This document shows, piece after piece, positions 20,233 to 29,754 of a stretch of DNA of 64,000 bases. A program made the translations under genes and the position numbers. The first letter of the stretch is position 1, and every line of letters begins with the position of its first letter. This DNA comes from Clostridioides sp. ES-S-0054-01 (GTDB lineage: Bacteria > Bacillota > Clostridia > Peptostreptococcales > Peptostreptococcaceae): the NCBI GenBank assembly GCA_021561035.1, contig CP067346.1, positions 3,565,001-3,629,000 on the forward strand. The letters are read 5' to 3'. Under the pieces are notes generated by a model, which made no database searches, had not been told where the DNA came from, and saw only the letters and a list, made by a program, of their open reading frames with translations.

Positions 20233-21684
20233 TTACGCTACTCTACTAGATTGTTTTTTATATGTACCGATTCCTGTAATGGCTAATATTACTGCTATAA
20301 TTGGCGTTCCCCAGTTCACTATAGACCACAATGCGTATTCTCCAACACCAACTCCTAATGTTTGGGTAAAGAATATTGCAGCTGGTGTCCAAGGAAATAA
20401 TACTTCTAACAACGTACCTGCATCTTCCGTAGTTCTTGATAAAACTCTACGATCTATATTATTTTCATCATATTTTTCTCCAAATATACCCGCTGTTACA
20501 AAACTACATGCTATACCATTTGCAGTCATTCCTATCATTGCTATTCCTGTTAATAATGAAGAACATATTATAGCTGTTCTAGATTTAACTCTTCCAAATA
20601 TAATATTTACTGTTGCTGGCATAGCATTTATACTTCCAAGTACTCCAACAACAAATAATATAGATGTTGATATTGGTAATAATTTGCCTAATTCCCAGAA
20701 TCCTCCTTTTTGGAAAAATCCTAATATGTAAGCTTGTCCTTCTATAGGTTTAGCATATTCATGCCAAGTTACCATATCTAGTGAGAATCCACTATTAAGC
20801 CCTGCAAGAACATCTGCTAAAGAGAACATTTGGAAGATTACTGCAAATGAAAGTGATAAAAATCCAGCTATTGCCATTACTGGTATTGCAGGCTTTTTCA
20901 TTGCTGAACCTACTAATACTATTAAAAGAGGTATAAATAGAATTATATTGAAATTGAACATCCCTGATAAATCAGATAATAATCTTGTTATCTCTGGGCT
21001 GTTTAAATTTGTATTTGTTGCTGGAAATATAAATCCACAAGCAATATATATAGCTAAAGCTATTACTGTTGCTGGACCTGTTGTCCATAGCATAGATGCA
21101 ACATGATCATATAAATTTACTTTTGATGCTATTGCAGCTATATTTGTAGTATCTGATAATGGTGACATTTTATCTCCAAAATATGAACCTCCTACTATAG
21201 CCCCTGCTATAATAGCATTGTTTGCCCCTATTGCACTGCCTACTTCCATCATTACAACACCTATAGTTGCTGCTGACCCCCATGATGTTCCTGTAAATGA
21301 AGAAAATAATGCTGCTAATATTAATGCTATAGCATACACGAATTTTGGATTTATTAATTTTACTCCATAATAGACTAGCATAGGCATCAGTCCACTCATA
21401 ATAAACCCTGCTATAAGTGGACCTATTACTAACAATATTATTAAACCTGGAAGAGCACCTCTTACACCGTTTAATCCACTTTCAAATACTTCTTCCCACG
21501 TCTTATTTGTTGTAGTTACTATAAAAAGTGATATTGCTGATGCTGAAATGAGCATTATTGACTCTACTGGTAAACTATATTCTGGCTTATTAGTAATCAT
21601 TGGAAGTACTAGTCCACAAAATAAAACTACCATAAACAAAACTATAGCTGTAGCCTGCTTTTGAATTGTAACTTCTTTCTTCAT
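20233..21684 (-). CDS. NhaC-family Na+/H+ antiporter
   Basis: A 483-residue membrane protein with about twelve helices and NhaC-family signatures: GLIILLVIGPLIAGFIMSG, FSSFTGTSWGSAATIGVVM and GGSYFGDKMSPLSDTTNIAA. NhaC proteins exchange sodium for protons, and some relatives (MleN-like) couple this to organic anions. Pairing with a sulfur amino-acid PLP enzyme suggests a metabolite exchange role, a common genomic pairing that remains inference. GGAGG stands before the ATG. The gene heads its own transcript after a 42-bp palindrome. Confidence 0.85.
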   Translation of the reverse strand: MKKEVTIQKQATAIVLFMVVLFCGLVLPMITNKPEYSLPVESIMLISASAISLFIVTTTNKTWEEVFESGLNGVRGALPGLIILLVIGPLIAGFIMSGLMPMLVYYGVKLINPKFVYAIALILAALFSSFTGTSWGSAATIGVVMMEVGSAIGANNAIIAGAIVGGSYFGDKMSPLSDTTNIAAIASKVNLYDHVASMLWTTGPATVIALAIYIACGFIFPATNTNLNSPEITRLLSDLSGMFNFNIILFIPLLIVLVGSAMKKPAIPVMAIAGFLSLSFAVIFQMFSLADVLAGLNSGFSLDMVTWHEYAKPIEGQAYILGFFQKGGFWELGKLLPISTSILFVVGVLGSINAMPATVNIIFGRVKSRTAIICSSLLTGIAMIGMTANGIACSFVTAGIFGEKYDENNIDRRVLSRTTEDAGTLLEVLFPWTPAAIFFTQTLGVGVGEYALWSIVNWGTPIIAVILAITGIGTYKKQSSRVA

Positions 21685-21776
21685 TTCTTATTTCCTCCCA
21701 TTTTTATTTAGTCATTGACTCAAATTCTGAATAACGTTTTCCTAAACCTGATTAATAAATTTAAAAACTTACATTT

Positions 21777-21818
21777 ATATGAAATAATATATTTATATAT
21801 AAATATATTATTTCATAT
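21777..21818. repeat. Perfect 42-bp palindrome between rha operon and nhaC
   Basis: Bases 21777-21797 are the exact reverse complement of 21798-21818, entirely A/T apart from one G/C pair. It lies 3' of rhaD and 5' of nhaC. It could be the rha operon terminator, an operator or a cruciform. Confidence 0.7.
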
Positions 21819-21981
21819 TTTATTATAAAATCCAATTTATTCTCAAACTATTTTCTTAAACAATACTATTATTTATTCTTTATTAAATTTCTATAATAAC
21901 TGCTCTAATTTATCTACTTATATAGAGTTTGTTGCTGCCATATAGTATGCTTGGCATAATCTTATTCTTTTCTTATTTTAT

Positions 21982-22797
21982 TTAGTACAGATAATCTTCT
22001 GATATTGAAATTTTAAAATCTTTTGCTAAATCTTTGAAATTGTCTGCTGTTATTGTTTGTTTTTTTCCACCCATAGATATTACTTTTACCAATATCTCAG
22101 CTGATTTTTCTACTGTATCCATAAGACCAAATGTTAAGTCTAAAGTTTCTCCAGAGCAGAAGGTTCCATGATGAGCCCAAATTACTATATTATGCTTTTC
22201 CATTAGTTTTTGTGTAGCTTTTGCTATATCTATCCCACCTGGCACCATCCAGGGTACTATTCCAATTCCTTCTGGAAATACTACTGGACATTCTGTAGCC
22301 ATCTCCCATAATTCTCTTGTAAATACTTCCCCTTTGAGCGGTAGTATAAAAGTTAATGCTATAAGATTAGTGGTATGAGAATGCATTATTACTCTATGTA
22401 ATCCATTAGTTTTTTCTTTTTTTATAGAATGACTCATTAAGTGAGATGGAAATTCACTTGTTGGTTTAGCCTTATCTAAGCCCCAAACTATTGCATAATT
22501 TTCACCTTTTTCGTCTATTTTAACAATCCCTACATTTTGAACAATATCTATAGAAATATTTCTCATGAACTTACCACTTCCTGTAACTAAAAAGTATTCA
22601 TCAGCTAAATTTTTTACTGTTACACCAATTGGAATATATTCTACTTCTTCTTTTATAAATTCTTTAACTTCAAATACTTCTTCAGATATTAATCTATATG
22701 TTATATTCCCACCATTACGCTCATGCCATCCCTTTAACCAAGCATCATGAGTTATTTTCATAAAATCCTTAATAAAATTCATTTCCATTATAGACAT
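21982..22797 (-). CDS. rhaD: Rhamnulose-1-phosphate aldolase
   Basis: RhaD cleaves L-rhamnulose-1-phosphate to dihydroxyacetone phosphate and L-lactaldehyde, the third step of rhamnose breakdown. The 271-residue length is normal. The class II aldolase zinc ligands are visible in MHSHTTNLIAL (His-x-His) and VIWAHHGTFCSG, and the N-terminal GWHERNGGNITYRL substrate loop is present. It lies 9 bp after rhaA in the rhaB-rhaA-rhaD order. No lactaldehyde reductase or dehydrogenase gene adjoins it here. Confidence 0.93.
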   Translation of the reverse strand: MSIMEMNFIKDFMKITHDAWLKGWHERNGGNITYRLISEEVFEVKEFIKEEVEYIPIGVTVKNLADEYFLVTGSGKFMRNISIDIVQNVGIVKIDEKGENYAIVWGLDKAKPTSEFPSHLMSHSIKKEKTNGLHRVIMHSHTTNLIALTFILPLKGEVFTRELWEMATECPVVFPEGIGIVPWMVPGGIDIAKATQKLMEKHNIVIWAHHGTFCSGETLDLTFGLMDTVEKSAEILVKVISMGGKKQTITADNFKDLAKDFKISISEDYLY

Positions 22798-22806
22798 ATA
22801 TTCTAC

Positions 22807-24063
22807 CTACTTTCTATTTAATAATTCTGTTAATTCGTATTCTTTTACTACTTCTATCCAATCTTCTTTAACAGCAACATTATTAATTTTACAATAATAG
22901 TTCCATATATCTCCCATAGGATATGTTTTAAACTCTTCCATTATAGCTAATCTCTCTGTAAAACTTCCTTCATCTTGTAAACGTCTTAATTCTTCATGAG
23001 GCATTAACATAGCTGATAGTAATGCTTTTATCATATTTCTAGTTCCAATTACCCACGCTGCTATGCGATTTATACTTGCATCAAAGAAATCTAAACCTAT
23101 TATTACTTTATCTAAGGCATCATTTCTTACTATTTCTTTGGCTATTTCCTTTAATTCATCATCTAATATAACTACATGGTCACTATCCCAACGTACTGGA
23201 CGACTTACATGAAGCGCAACTTTGTCAGAAAATAATAGCATTGATGATAACTTATCTGAAACAAGCTCTGTTGGATGATAGTGTCCTGTATCTAATAATG
23301 AAATTATATTGTTCTTACTAGCAAAGTTTAAGTAAAACTCATTTGAGCCAACTGTGTAAGATTCTACACCTAATCCAAATACTTTTGATTCAACACAATC
23401 TAAGTTATATTCTCTGTTTATCTCAACCTTTAATATTTCTTCTAAAGATTCTTTTAGACGCCTTCTTGGTCCTAATCTATCACTTGGTATATCTTTATAT
23501 CCATCTGGTATCCATATATTTGTTAAACAAGTTTGACCAAGTTCTTTTCCAAAGTATTCTCCTATTTTTCTAGAAGCTATACAATGATTTATCCAAAATT
23601 CACGTATTTCTATATCAGGATGTGATAAAGTTAATCCATCACTTGATTTTGGGTGTGAGAATATTGTTGGATTAAAATCTAATCCCAAGCCCCTTTCTTT
23701 AGCCCATTTTACCCAATTTTCAAAATGCTCTGGTTTTAATTCATCTCTATCTACAAAACTTCCACTAGTTTCTGCATATATAGCATGTAAATTAACCTTA
23801 TGTTTTCCTGGTATTAAACTTAGTGCCTTATCTAAATCTTGTCTTAGTTCCTGAGGATTTCTAGCTTTTCCAATATAATTTCCTGTAGATGCAATTCCTC
23901 CTGATAATTTTTGTTGATTTGCTTCAAACCCTGTTACATCATCACCTTGCCAACAATGAATAGATATTTTGACCTTTGATAAATCTCTTAATACTTCATC
24001 TACATTTATTCCCCATTTTTCATATTCTTTTTTAGCTATTTCATACTTTTGCTTTAATTCCAT
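22807..24063 (-). CDS. rhaA: L-rhamnose isomerase
   Basis: RhaA converts L-rhamnose to L-rhamnulose. The 418-residue length matches the family. Typical blocks are [17 protein letters not shown] near 29-45, [35 protein letters not shown] with metal ligands, and [20 protein letters not shown] precedes the ATG. It sits between rhaB (21 bp upstream) and rhaD (9 bp downstream), clearly one operon. Confidence 0.95.
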   Translation of the reverse strand: MELKQKYEIAKKEYEKWGINVDEVLRDLSKVKISIHCWQGDDVTGFEANQQKLSGGIASTGNYIGKARNPQELRQDLDKALSLIPGKHKVNLHAIYAETSGSFVDRDELKPEHFENWVKWAKERGLGLDFNPTIFSHPKSSDGLTLSHPDIEIREFWINHCIASRKIGEYFGKELGQTCLTNIWIPDGYKDIPSDRLGPRRRLKESLEEILKVEINREYNLDCVESKVFGLGVESYTVGSNEFYLNFASKNNIISLLDTGHYHPTELVSDKLSSMLLFSDKVALHVSRPVRWDSDHVVILDDELKEIAKEIVRNDALDKVIIGLDFFDASINRIAAWVIGTRNMIKALLSAMLMPHEELRRLQDEGSFTERLAIMEEFKTYPMGDIWNYYCKINNVAVKEDWIEVVKEYELTELLNRK

Positions 24064-24083
24064 TATTTATCTCCTTTTACAGA

Positions 24084-25478
24084 TTAATTATATTGAATTA
24101 TATCAAATGAATTTCCTATTATATCTCTAGCCTGTTCTAAATTTTTTAACTCATTCTTAGCAATTAGCTGACATACTATATTTCCTAATGCTGTAGCTTC
24201 AACAGGTCCTGCTAATACTTTTTTTCCACTTCCTTTCGATATAAGTTCATTTAATAACTCGTTTTGACATCCTCCACCAAATACACTTACAGTTTCTAAT
24301 TTTTCACCTGTGATTTCTTCTATTTCATTTATAGACTTGTTATAACTTTTTGCCAGACTATTAAAAATACAATATGCTACCTCTCCAACTGTTTGTGGCT
24401 CTGTTTGATTAGTTTCTATACAATATTTTTTTATTTCTTGTACCATATTTTCAGGTTTTAAAAATCTATCATCATTTACATCTACTACAGATTTAAATCC
24501 TTTAGATAGTCTTGCATATTCTACTAATTCTTCAAAAGAGTGCTTATTCTTATAACACCTTCTAGCTTCTTGTATCATCCATAGCCCCATTATATTTTTT
24601 AAAAATCTATATCTATATTCATAGCCACCTTCATTGGTAAAATTATATTTTAAAGCTTCTAATTTACACTCTGGTTTTTCTAACTCCACTCCTAATAAAG
24701 ACCATGTTCCTGAACTCAGTAAAATACTTCTATCTTTTGCTGGAATGGCTATAAAAGCTGACCCTGTGTCATGAGTAGCTGGCAAAATAACTTCTAAATC
24801 ATATCCTAACTCTTCTACTAATTCTTTTTTTAAACTACCTAGTATTGTTTTTGGGGGGGTTATTTTACTAAATAATTTCTTATTAAACCCAAGTCTAGTT
24901 ATTATTTCTTCATCCCAATTATTGGTTGTGGCATTTACTAATTGTGTAGTTGTAGCATTCGTATATTCTGCAACTTTTTTTCCAGTTAATAAAAAGTTAA
25001 AATAGTCAGGAATCATTAGAAAACTTTTTGCCCTTTTTAATAATTCAGGTTGTTGTTTTTTTATTGCTAACAATTGATATATACTATTGAACTTTTGAAA
25101 TTGTATTCCTGTTTTTAGATATAGTTCATTTTTATCAACTATTTTAAAGACTTCTTCCATCATTCCATCAGTTCTTTTATCTCTGTATGATACACAATTT
25201 CCTACTACAGTATCTTTTTCATCAAGCAAAACAAAATCTACAGCCCATGTATCTATAGCCATACTTACTGGAATTTTATCTATTTCTATACATTTTTTTA
25301 TTCCATTTTTTATTTCAAAAAATAATCTCGATATATCCCAACAAAAATATCCATCTTTTTCAATTAGATTATTTTCAAACCTATAGACTTCTTCTATTTC
25401 TAATTTTCCTTTATTTATACAAGAGATAATATGTCTTCCACTAGATGCCCCTATGTCGATTGCTAAATAGTATCTCAA
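24084..25478 (-). CDS. rhaB: Rhamnulokinase
   Basis: RhaB phosphorylates L-rhamnulose at C1 with ATP. It is a 464-residue FGGY-family sugar kinase: the N-terminal phosphate motif AIDIGASSGRHI, the catalytic IDTWAVDFVLLD, the PATHDTGSAFIAIP adenosine block and the C-terminal VFGGGCQNELLNELIS are all visible. It is the first gene of rhaBAD. A paired set of AraC-type regulator genes lies upstream on the same strand. No transporter gene is seen in the cluster. Confidence 0.93.
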   Translation of the reverse strand: MRYYLAIDIGASSGRHIISCINKGKLEIEEVYRFENNLIEKDGYFCWDISRLFFEIKNGIKKCIEIDKIPVSMAIDTWAVDFVLLDEKDTVVGNCVSYRDKRTDGMMEEVFKIVDKNELYLKTGIQFQKFNSIYQLLAIKKQQPELLKRAKSFLMIPDYFNFLLTGKKVAEYTNATTTQLVNATTNNWDEEIITRLGFNKKLFSKITPPKTILGSLKKELVEELGYDLEVILPATHDTGSAFIAIPAKDRSILLSSGTWSLLGVELEKPECKLEALKYNFTNEGGYEYRYRFLKNIMGLWMIQEARRCYKNKHSFEELVEYARLSKGFKSVVDVNDDRFLKPENMVQEIKKYCIETNQTEPQTVGEVAYCIFNSLAKSYNKSINEIEEITGEKLETVSVFGGGCQNELLNELISKGSGKKVLAGPVEATALGNIVCQLIAKNELKNLEQARDIIGNSFDIIQYN

Positions 25479-25645
25479 GACTTCTCCTCCTTAACTTTAT
25501 TTATTAATTGAATTATACAAGAGGTTAGTATATGTATTTAATATCTAAATTTGTTCTATTTATTGACCTAATTTGCAATATAATCTTATTATTAATAATA
25601 ACTTATTCAGATATATTCTCTTAAAAGCTATTAATATCAGTAGTT

Positions 25646-25694
25646 CCAATAATGAAAAAAGAATCTATAAAATAGATTCTTTTTTCATTATTGG
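25646..25694 (-). terminator. Strong terminator after the AraC regulator
   Basis: A perfect 22-bp stem (25646-25667 with 25673-25694) with a five-base loop and internal A6/T6 tracts. It contains the stop codon of the AraC gene and separates it from rhaB. Confidence 0.9.
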
Positions 25695-26659
25695 CTATTT
25701 TTTATATTTTCTTTGTACTCTTTTGGTGTAAATCCATACCTATTCTTAAATATCTTATAAAAATAAGTTAAATTTTCATAACCTACACTCTCTATAATTT
25801 CAGCTATTGATAAATTGGTAGACAAGAGTAATTCACATGCTTTACTTAATCTTTTTTCTTGTACTAAATCCTTAAAAGTATAACCAAGATGTTTTTTTAC
25901 TAATTTACTTATCTTATAGTCACTTTGCTTCAGATTGCTTGCAACTTCAGTTAAACTACCTTTTTTATAATCTCTATCAACATATTTTAGTACTTCTATA
26001 ATTATCATTTTCTCATAATTATCTACTGCATGATTTTCTACATCTTCAGAATTTTTAACCAATTCTACCAATAGTAATCCTACTAACAATTTAATTTTTA
26101 CTTTACTAATCACACTTGGTTCATACAATTCTATTACAATGTTTTCTATTATATCCTGAATCTCTTTTTTATCAGATACTTTAAAGTATAAGTACTCTCC
26201 CATGTCGTAATTAGTATATAGTGTAGTCATTAGAAAGTTCACTATACTGTTATCATTTTCTAACAATGATATAATATAATTAAAAAATTCTGGTTTTATA
26301 ATGAAATTAATTATTATATCTTCTTCATCACTAGCTTCTATTTCATGAATAACATGTTGATTTAAAAATATTAACTCTCCTTGTTTTAAATTAATTCTAT
26401 ATTCATCTATAGTTTGTACTAATTTTCCTTTATAAACATAATTAAATTCTATATAATTATGTTTATGTTTTGGAAACTGTATAAATCTTGTGTGTTTTCT
26501 TATATGTATCAATTCCCCTATATTCAATAGTTTATTGCTATCTATTATAAATTGAGAATTGTCAGTATAAATGCTTTTATCTATTCTATAATTACCTTCT
26601 AGTATATTCTTTTCTTCTTCTGTTATTTCGCTTAACATATTATGAATATATCTTTTCAC
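25688..26659 (-). CDS. AraC-family regulator, probable rhamnose regulator
   Basis: A 323-residue AraC-type protein. An N-terminal cupin sensing domain (TRFIQFPKHKHNYIEFNYVY...LNQHVIHEIE) is followed by a helical linker and a C-terminal double helix-turn-helix (KKGSLTEVASNLKQSDYKISKLVKKHLG...SIAEIIESVGYENLTYFYKIFKNRYGFTPKEY). Translation starts at a GTG seven bases after GGAGG, overlapping the preceding AraC gene by 20 bp. Position directly upstream of rhaBAD and opposite rhaM argues for rhamnose control. It is the full-length member of the tandem pair. Confidence 0.85.
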   Translation of the reverse strand: MKRYIHNMLSEITEEEKNILEGNYRIDKSIYTDNSQFIIDSNKLLNIGELIHIRKHTRFIQFPKHKHNYIEFNYVYKGKLVQTIDEYRINLKQGELIFLNQHVIHEIEASDEEDIIINFIIKPEFFNYIISLLENDNSIVNFLMTTLYTNYDMGEYLYFKVSDKKEIQDIIENIVIELYEPSVISKVKIKLLVGLLLVELVKNSEDVENHAVDNYEKMIIIEVLKYVDRDYKKGSLTEVASNLKQSDYKISKLVKKHLGYTFKDLVQEKRLSKACELLLSTNLSIAEIIESVGYENLTYFYKIFKNRYGFTPKEYKENIKNSQ

Positions 26660-27320
26660 AACTTACCTCCCTCAATAAAAGATTTGATTTTATAAGGTAT
26701 ATTTGTGGAGTCATTCCATATAATTCCTTAAATTTTTTATAAAAAAAAGTCTGATTATTATATCCAACTTCAATAGATATATCTTCTATGTTCATATCTG
26801 TATTTTTTAATAATGTTACTGCTTTTTTAATTATTTGTTCATGAATAATATTCTTGAATGATTTACCAGTTGTTTTTTTTATTAAAGTACTTAAATAATT
26901 TGGATGGAAATGAAATTCTTTAGCAACTTCTCCTAATGTTATTTTTTTATAATTTTCTTCTATATATATCAATATTTTTGAAATCTTATCTTTATTTAAT
27001 ACAATTTTTTCTCCACTCACAATTTGAGTATATGAACCACTATACACATAAACTAATTCTATAAAATTATGCTTATGTCTAGGTATATCTACAAATCTAT
27101 GATGTTTGGATATCATAATATCTTCATCTGGAGAAAATATATTTTTATCTACTAGTATTATAGTCTCATCTATTTCTTCCCAACACAAAATAGTGTGCAG
27201 TATAGACATTATTTTTTTATTATCTAATTTTTTTGAATTATTGGTGCCAATAGATTCTAGTATGTAACTTTCTGTTGTTGTTTTTTGTTTAAGTATGTAT
27301 TCTAGTGTCTCATCCTTCAT
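26640..27320 (-). CDS. Short AraC-family regulator with internal deletion
   Basis: A 226-residue AraC-type protein. It aligns by eye with its downstream neighbour: the cupin start HHRFVDIPRHKHNFIELVYVY matches, then after SGEKIVLNKDK the frame goes straight to ISKILIYIEENYKKITLGEVAKEF and the double helix-turn-helix. About 100 residues of the cupin end and linker present in the 323-residue neighbour are missing in frame. The DNA-binding domain is intact. It may be a functional compact regulator or a deletion derivative. It is divergent from rhaM. Confidence 0.8.
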   Translation of the reverse strand: MKDETLEYILKQKTTTESYILESIGTNNSKKLDNKKIMSILHTILCWEEIDETIILVDKNIFSPDEDIMISKHHRFVDIPRHKHNFIELVYVYSGSYTQIVSGEKIVLNKDKISKILIYIEENYKKITLGEVAKEFHFHPNYLSTLIKKTTGKSFKNIIHEQIIKKAVTLLKNTDMNIEDISIEVGYNNQTFFYKKFKELYGMTPQIYLIKSNLLLREVSCEKIYS

Positions 27321-27503
27321 ATATGACCTCCTAATATTATGACAAACTTTATTATATTTTAATTATATTATAAATATTCTTCATTTAATTGTATAATATT
27401 AGTTTTTGATAGTAATCTTATTACATTCTGTTATTAAAAAACACTTTTTTTTAATCTAAAATACACTTGTAGGTAAATACTCAAATTTTAGGAGGAATTT
27501 TAT

Positions 27504-27824
27504 ATGAATAATACGCGTAAGTGCTTTAAGATGAAACTTTTTAAAGGATTTGAAAATGAATATAAAAAGCGTCATGATGAATTATGGCCTGAAATGATAG
27601 ACATGATTCATAAATATGGAGGTAGTAATTATTCTATATTTTTAGATGAAGAAACTAATTATTTATATGGATATATAGAACTTAAAGATGAGAAACTTTG
27701 GGATAAAAGTGTAGAAACAGCAATCTGTAAAAAGTGGTGGGCTTATATGACTGATATAATGGAAACTAATGAAGATAATAGTCCGGTATCTATAGAACTT
27801 CAACCTATGTTTTATTTAAAATAA
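27504..27824 (+). CDS. rhaM: L-rhamnose mutarotase
   Basis: RhaM interconverts alpha and beta anomers of L-rhamnose before the isomerase acts. It is 106 residues, the standard length. Visible family residues are the N-terminal CFKMKLFKGFENEYKKRHDELWPEM, with the conserved Tyr and His near 20-26, NYSIFLDEETNYLYGYIE, and the WWAYMTDIM block near 80. AGGAGG lies before the ATG. It is transcribed away from the araC-rhaBAD genes, so the 180-bp gap holds divergent promoters. Confidence 0.93.
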   Translation: MNNTRKCFKMKLFKGFENEYKKRHDELWPEMIDMIHKYGGSNYSIFLDEETNYLYGYIELKDEKLWDKSVETAICKKWWAYMTDIMETNEDNSPVSIELQPMFYLK

Positions 27825-27948
27825 TATATATAATTAATTCAATATTAATAGCAGATACAAGTTTAAATATATTTTTATCATTTCAATAATAAAAAAGAAA
27901 CTTATCTCTATATTTGAGACAGCCTCTTCTTATAAGCTTTCTAATAAG

Positions 27949-28968
27949 CTAATTATCCAAATTCAAATAATCTGATATATCATAAAAATAAATATTAAAA
28001 ATTGTGTATATCCCATTTTCTGAGCATACCTCAATATCATGACCTAAATTGTCTATCATTTTTTTTACAAAATATAGCCCCATTCCAGTAGACTTATACA
28101 ACTGATTTCTTCCATTGGTTCCTGTAAAGCCTTTGTCAAAAACTCTAGCTATATCTTCTTCATTTATACCTATACCAAAATCCTTTATAGATAATACTAC
28201 TCCATTTTCTAACTTTTTTGAATCAAATTCAATTTTACCAATTTCCTTTGAATATTTTATAGCATTATTAACAATTTGGTCTAAAATATATGACATACAT
28301 TTAGAATCTGTATAAACGTCATAGTCTAATTTATTTAAACTAACCTCAATATTATTTTTTATAAGTAAAAATGAGTTATTTTTTATAGACATTTTTATCA
28401 ATTTTTCTAAATTAAATTTGTTTATAAATACATCTTCAAACATAGTATTACTTCTACTACTGTATAAGATAGAATTTACTAAAAAATTTATTTTGGCAAC
28501 CTGATTCTTAATATCTATACTATCTTCTATACTGCTTAACCTATCTGTAATTATACTTAAAGAAGATATTGGAATTTTTATTTCATGAACCCACTTAGCT
28601 ATATACTCGTCTAATTCTTTTAATGATTGTCTATAAATTTCTATATCATTATTACTTTTTGTTTTTAAATTCTCTATAATAGCTCTTATTAAAATTTCTT
28701 CAAAAGATTGTCCATCAATTAAATGACTATCTATTTCATCACTATTTTCTAGACAATTATATAAATTTTTATAAATATTTCTAAAGTTTATATAATCCAC
28801 AACAAAAAATACTATTATTATAAATAGTACTAAAAAATCTAAGTACATTAGGTCTTCATATTTATCTCTAAATATATCTATGGCAAGTAAGTAAATGTTT
28901 ATTATACTAATGATAATAAAAAAAAGTACAATATATTTGAATCTGCTTTTTAAATATTTTACTATCAT
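27949..28968 (-). CDS. BceS-like intramembrane-sensing histidine kinase
   Basis: A 339-residue sensor kinase with two N-terminal transmembrane helices (residues about 10-30 and 40-60) and almost no extracellular loop, the layout of peptide-antibiotic sensors of the BceS/VncS type. The H-box is KWVHEIKIPISSL near 132; the N-box (LDQIVNNAIKYSKE), DFGIGI and GMGLYFVKKM ATP-lid motifs follow. The start overlaps the regulator's stop by four bases. Such kinases usually sit beside a BceAB-type ABC transporter that is not found here. Confidence 0.88.
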   Translation of the reverse strand: MIVKYLKSRFKYIVLFFIIISIINIYLLAIDIFRDKYEDLMYLDFLVLFIIIVFFVVDYINFRNIYKNLYNCLENSDEIDSHLIDGQSFEEILIRAIIENLKTKSNNDIEIYRQSLKELDEYIAKWVHEIKIPISSLSIITDRLSSIEDSIDIKNQVAKINFLVNSILYSSRSNTMFEDVFINKFNLEKLIKMSIKNNSFLLIKNNIEVSLNKLDYDVYTDSKCMSYILDQIVNNAIKYSKEIGKIEFDSKKLENGVVLSIKDFGIGINEEDIARVFDKGFTGTNGRNQLYKSTGMGLYFVKKMIDNLGHDIEVCSENGIYTIFNIYFYDISDYLNLDN

Positions 28969-29642
28969 TGTATTATATATCCTATTCCCTTCTTAGTTTT
29001 TATAAAATCATTAAAACCTAACTCTTTAATTTTACTTCTCAATCTATTCATATTTACAGTAAGTGCATTGTCTGTCACAAACTCATCATTATCCCATAGA
29101 GTCATCATAAGATTCTCCCTTGATACAACCCTGTTCTTATTTTTCAATAATAATGTTAAAATTTTTATTTCATTTTTAGTCAATTCTATACTTTTATCCT
29201 TATACTTATGCTTTATGATTCCTTTTCCTACATCGAACATCAAATCTTCACAATACATAACACTATTAGAGTCACTATAATTGTAAACTCTCCTTATTAT
29301 ACCGTTTATTTTGGTAACCAATATATCTATAGAGAATGGTTTGGTAATATAATCATCTGCTCCATTATTTATGCCCATTATTAAATCCATATCAGAATCC
29401 CTTGATGATAAAAATATTATTGGTACATTTGAAATAGTTCTTATTTTTTCGCACCAATAAAAACCATTATATAATGGTAAATTGACATCCAAAAGTACTA
29501 CGTCTGGTTTTTTATCTATAAATTCATCTAAAACTACCTCAAAGTCATCAATTAATTCTACTTTAAACCCCCATCTCTCAAGTGCCAAAGCAATTTCTTT
29601 TGACAAATCAATATCATCTTCTACTAATAAAATTCTATACAT
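28965..29642 (-). CDS. OmpR-family response regulator partner of the BceS-like kinase
   Basis: About 225 residues. The receiver domain shows VEDDIDLS, the phospho-acceptor in PDVVLLDVNLPLYNGF near residue 53 and the KPFS lysine near 104. The winged-helix DNA-binding domain closes with FIKTKKGIGYIIQ. I chose MYRILLVEDD at 29642 because GGAG lies nine bases before it; an ATG five codons earlier is possible. It is four-base-coupled to the kinase. Just upstream is a decayed transposase, which may mark loss of the usual transporter genes. Confidence 0.88.
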   Translation of the reverse strand: MYRILLVEDDIDLSKEIALALERWGFKVELIDDFEVVLDEFIDKKPDVVLLDVNLPLYNGFYWCEKIRTISNVPIIFLSSRDSDMDLIMGINNGADDYITKPFSIDILVTKINGIIRRVYNYSDSNSVMYCEDLMFDVGKGIIKHKYKDKSIELTKNEIKILTLLLKNKNRVVSRENLMMTLWDNDEFVTDNALTVNMNRLRSKIKELGFNDFIKTKKGIGYIIQ

Positions 29643-29754
29643 TTGTATATTCTCCATTATCTTAATATTTTGCTATTCTATTAATTATTAATATCATAAC
29701 ACATTTTATATAAATTTATTACAAACAAAAAATCACACTGTAGTTATAGCAAAT

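Noticed and set aside
21685-21981. A possible SAM or T-box riboswitch upstream of the antiporter/PLP enzyme pair
   Set aside because: No T-box sequence or S-box core could be seen; only the 42-bp palindrome is evident.
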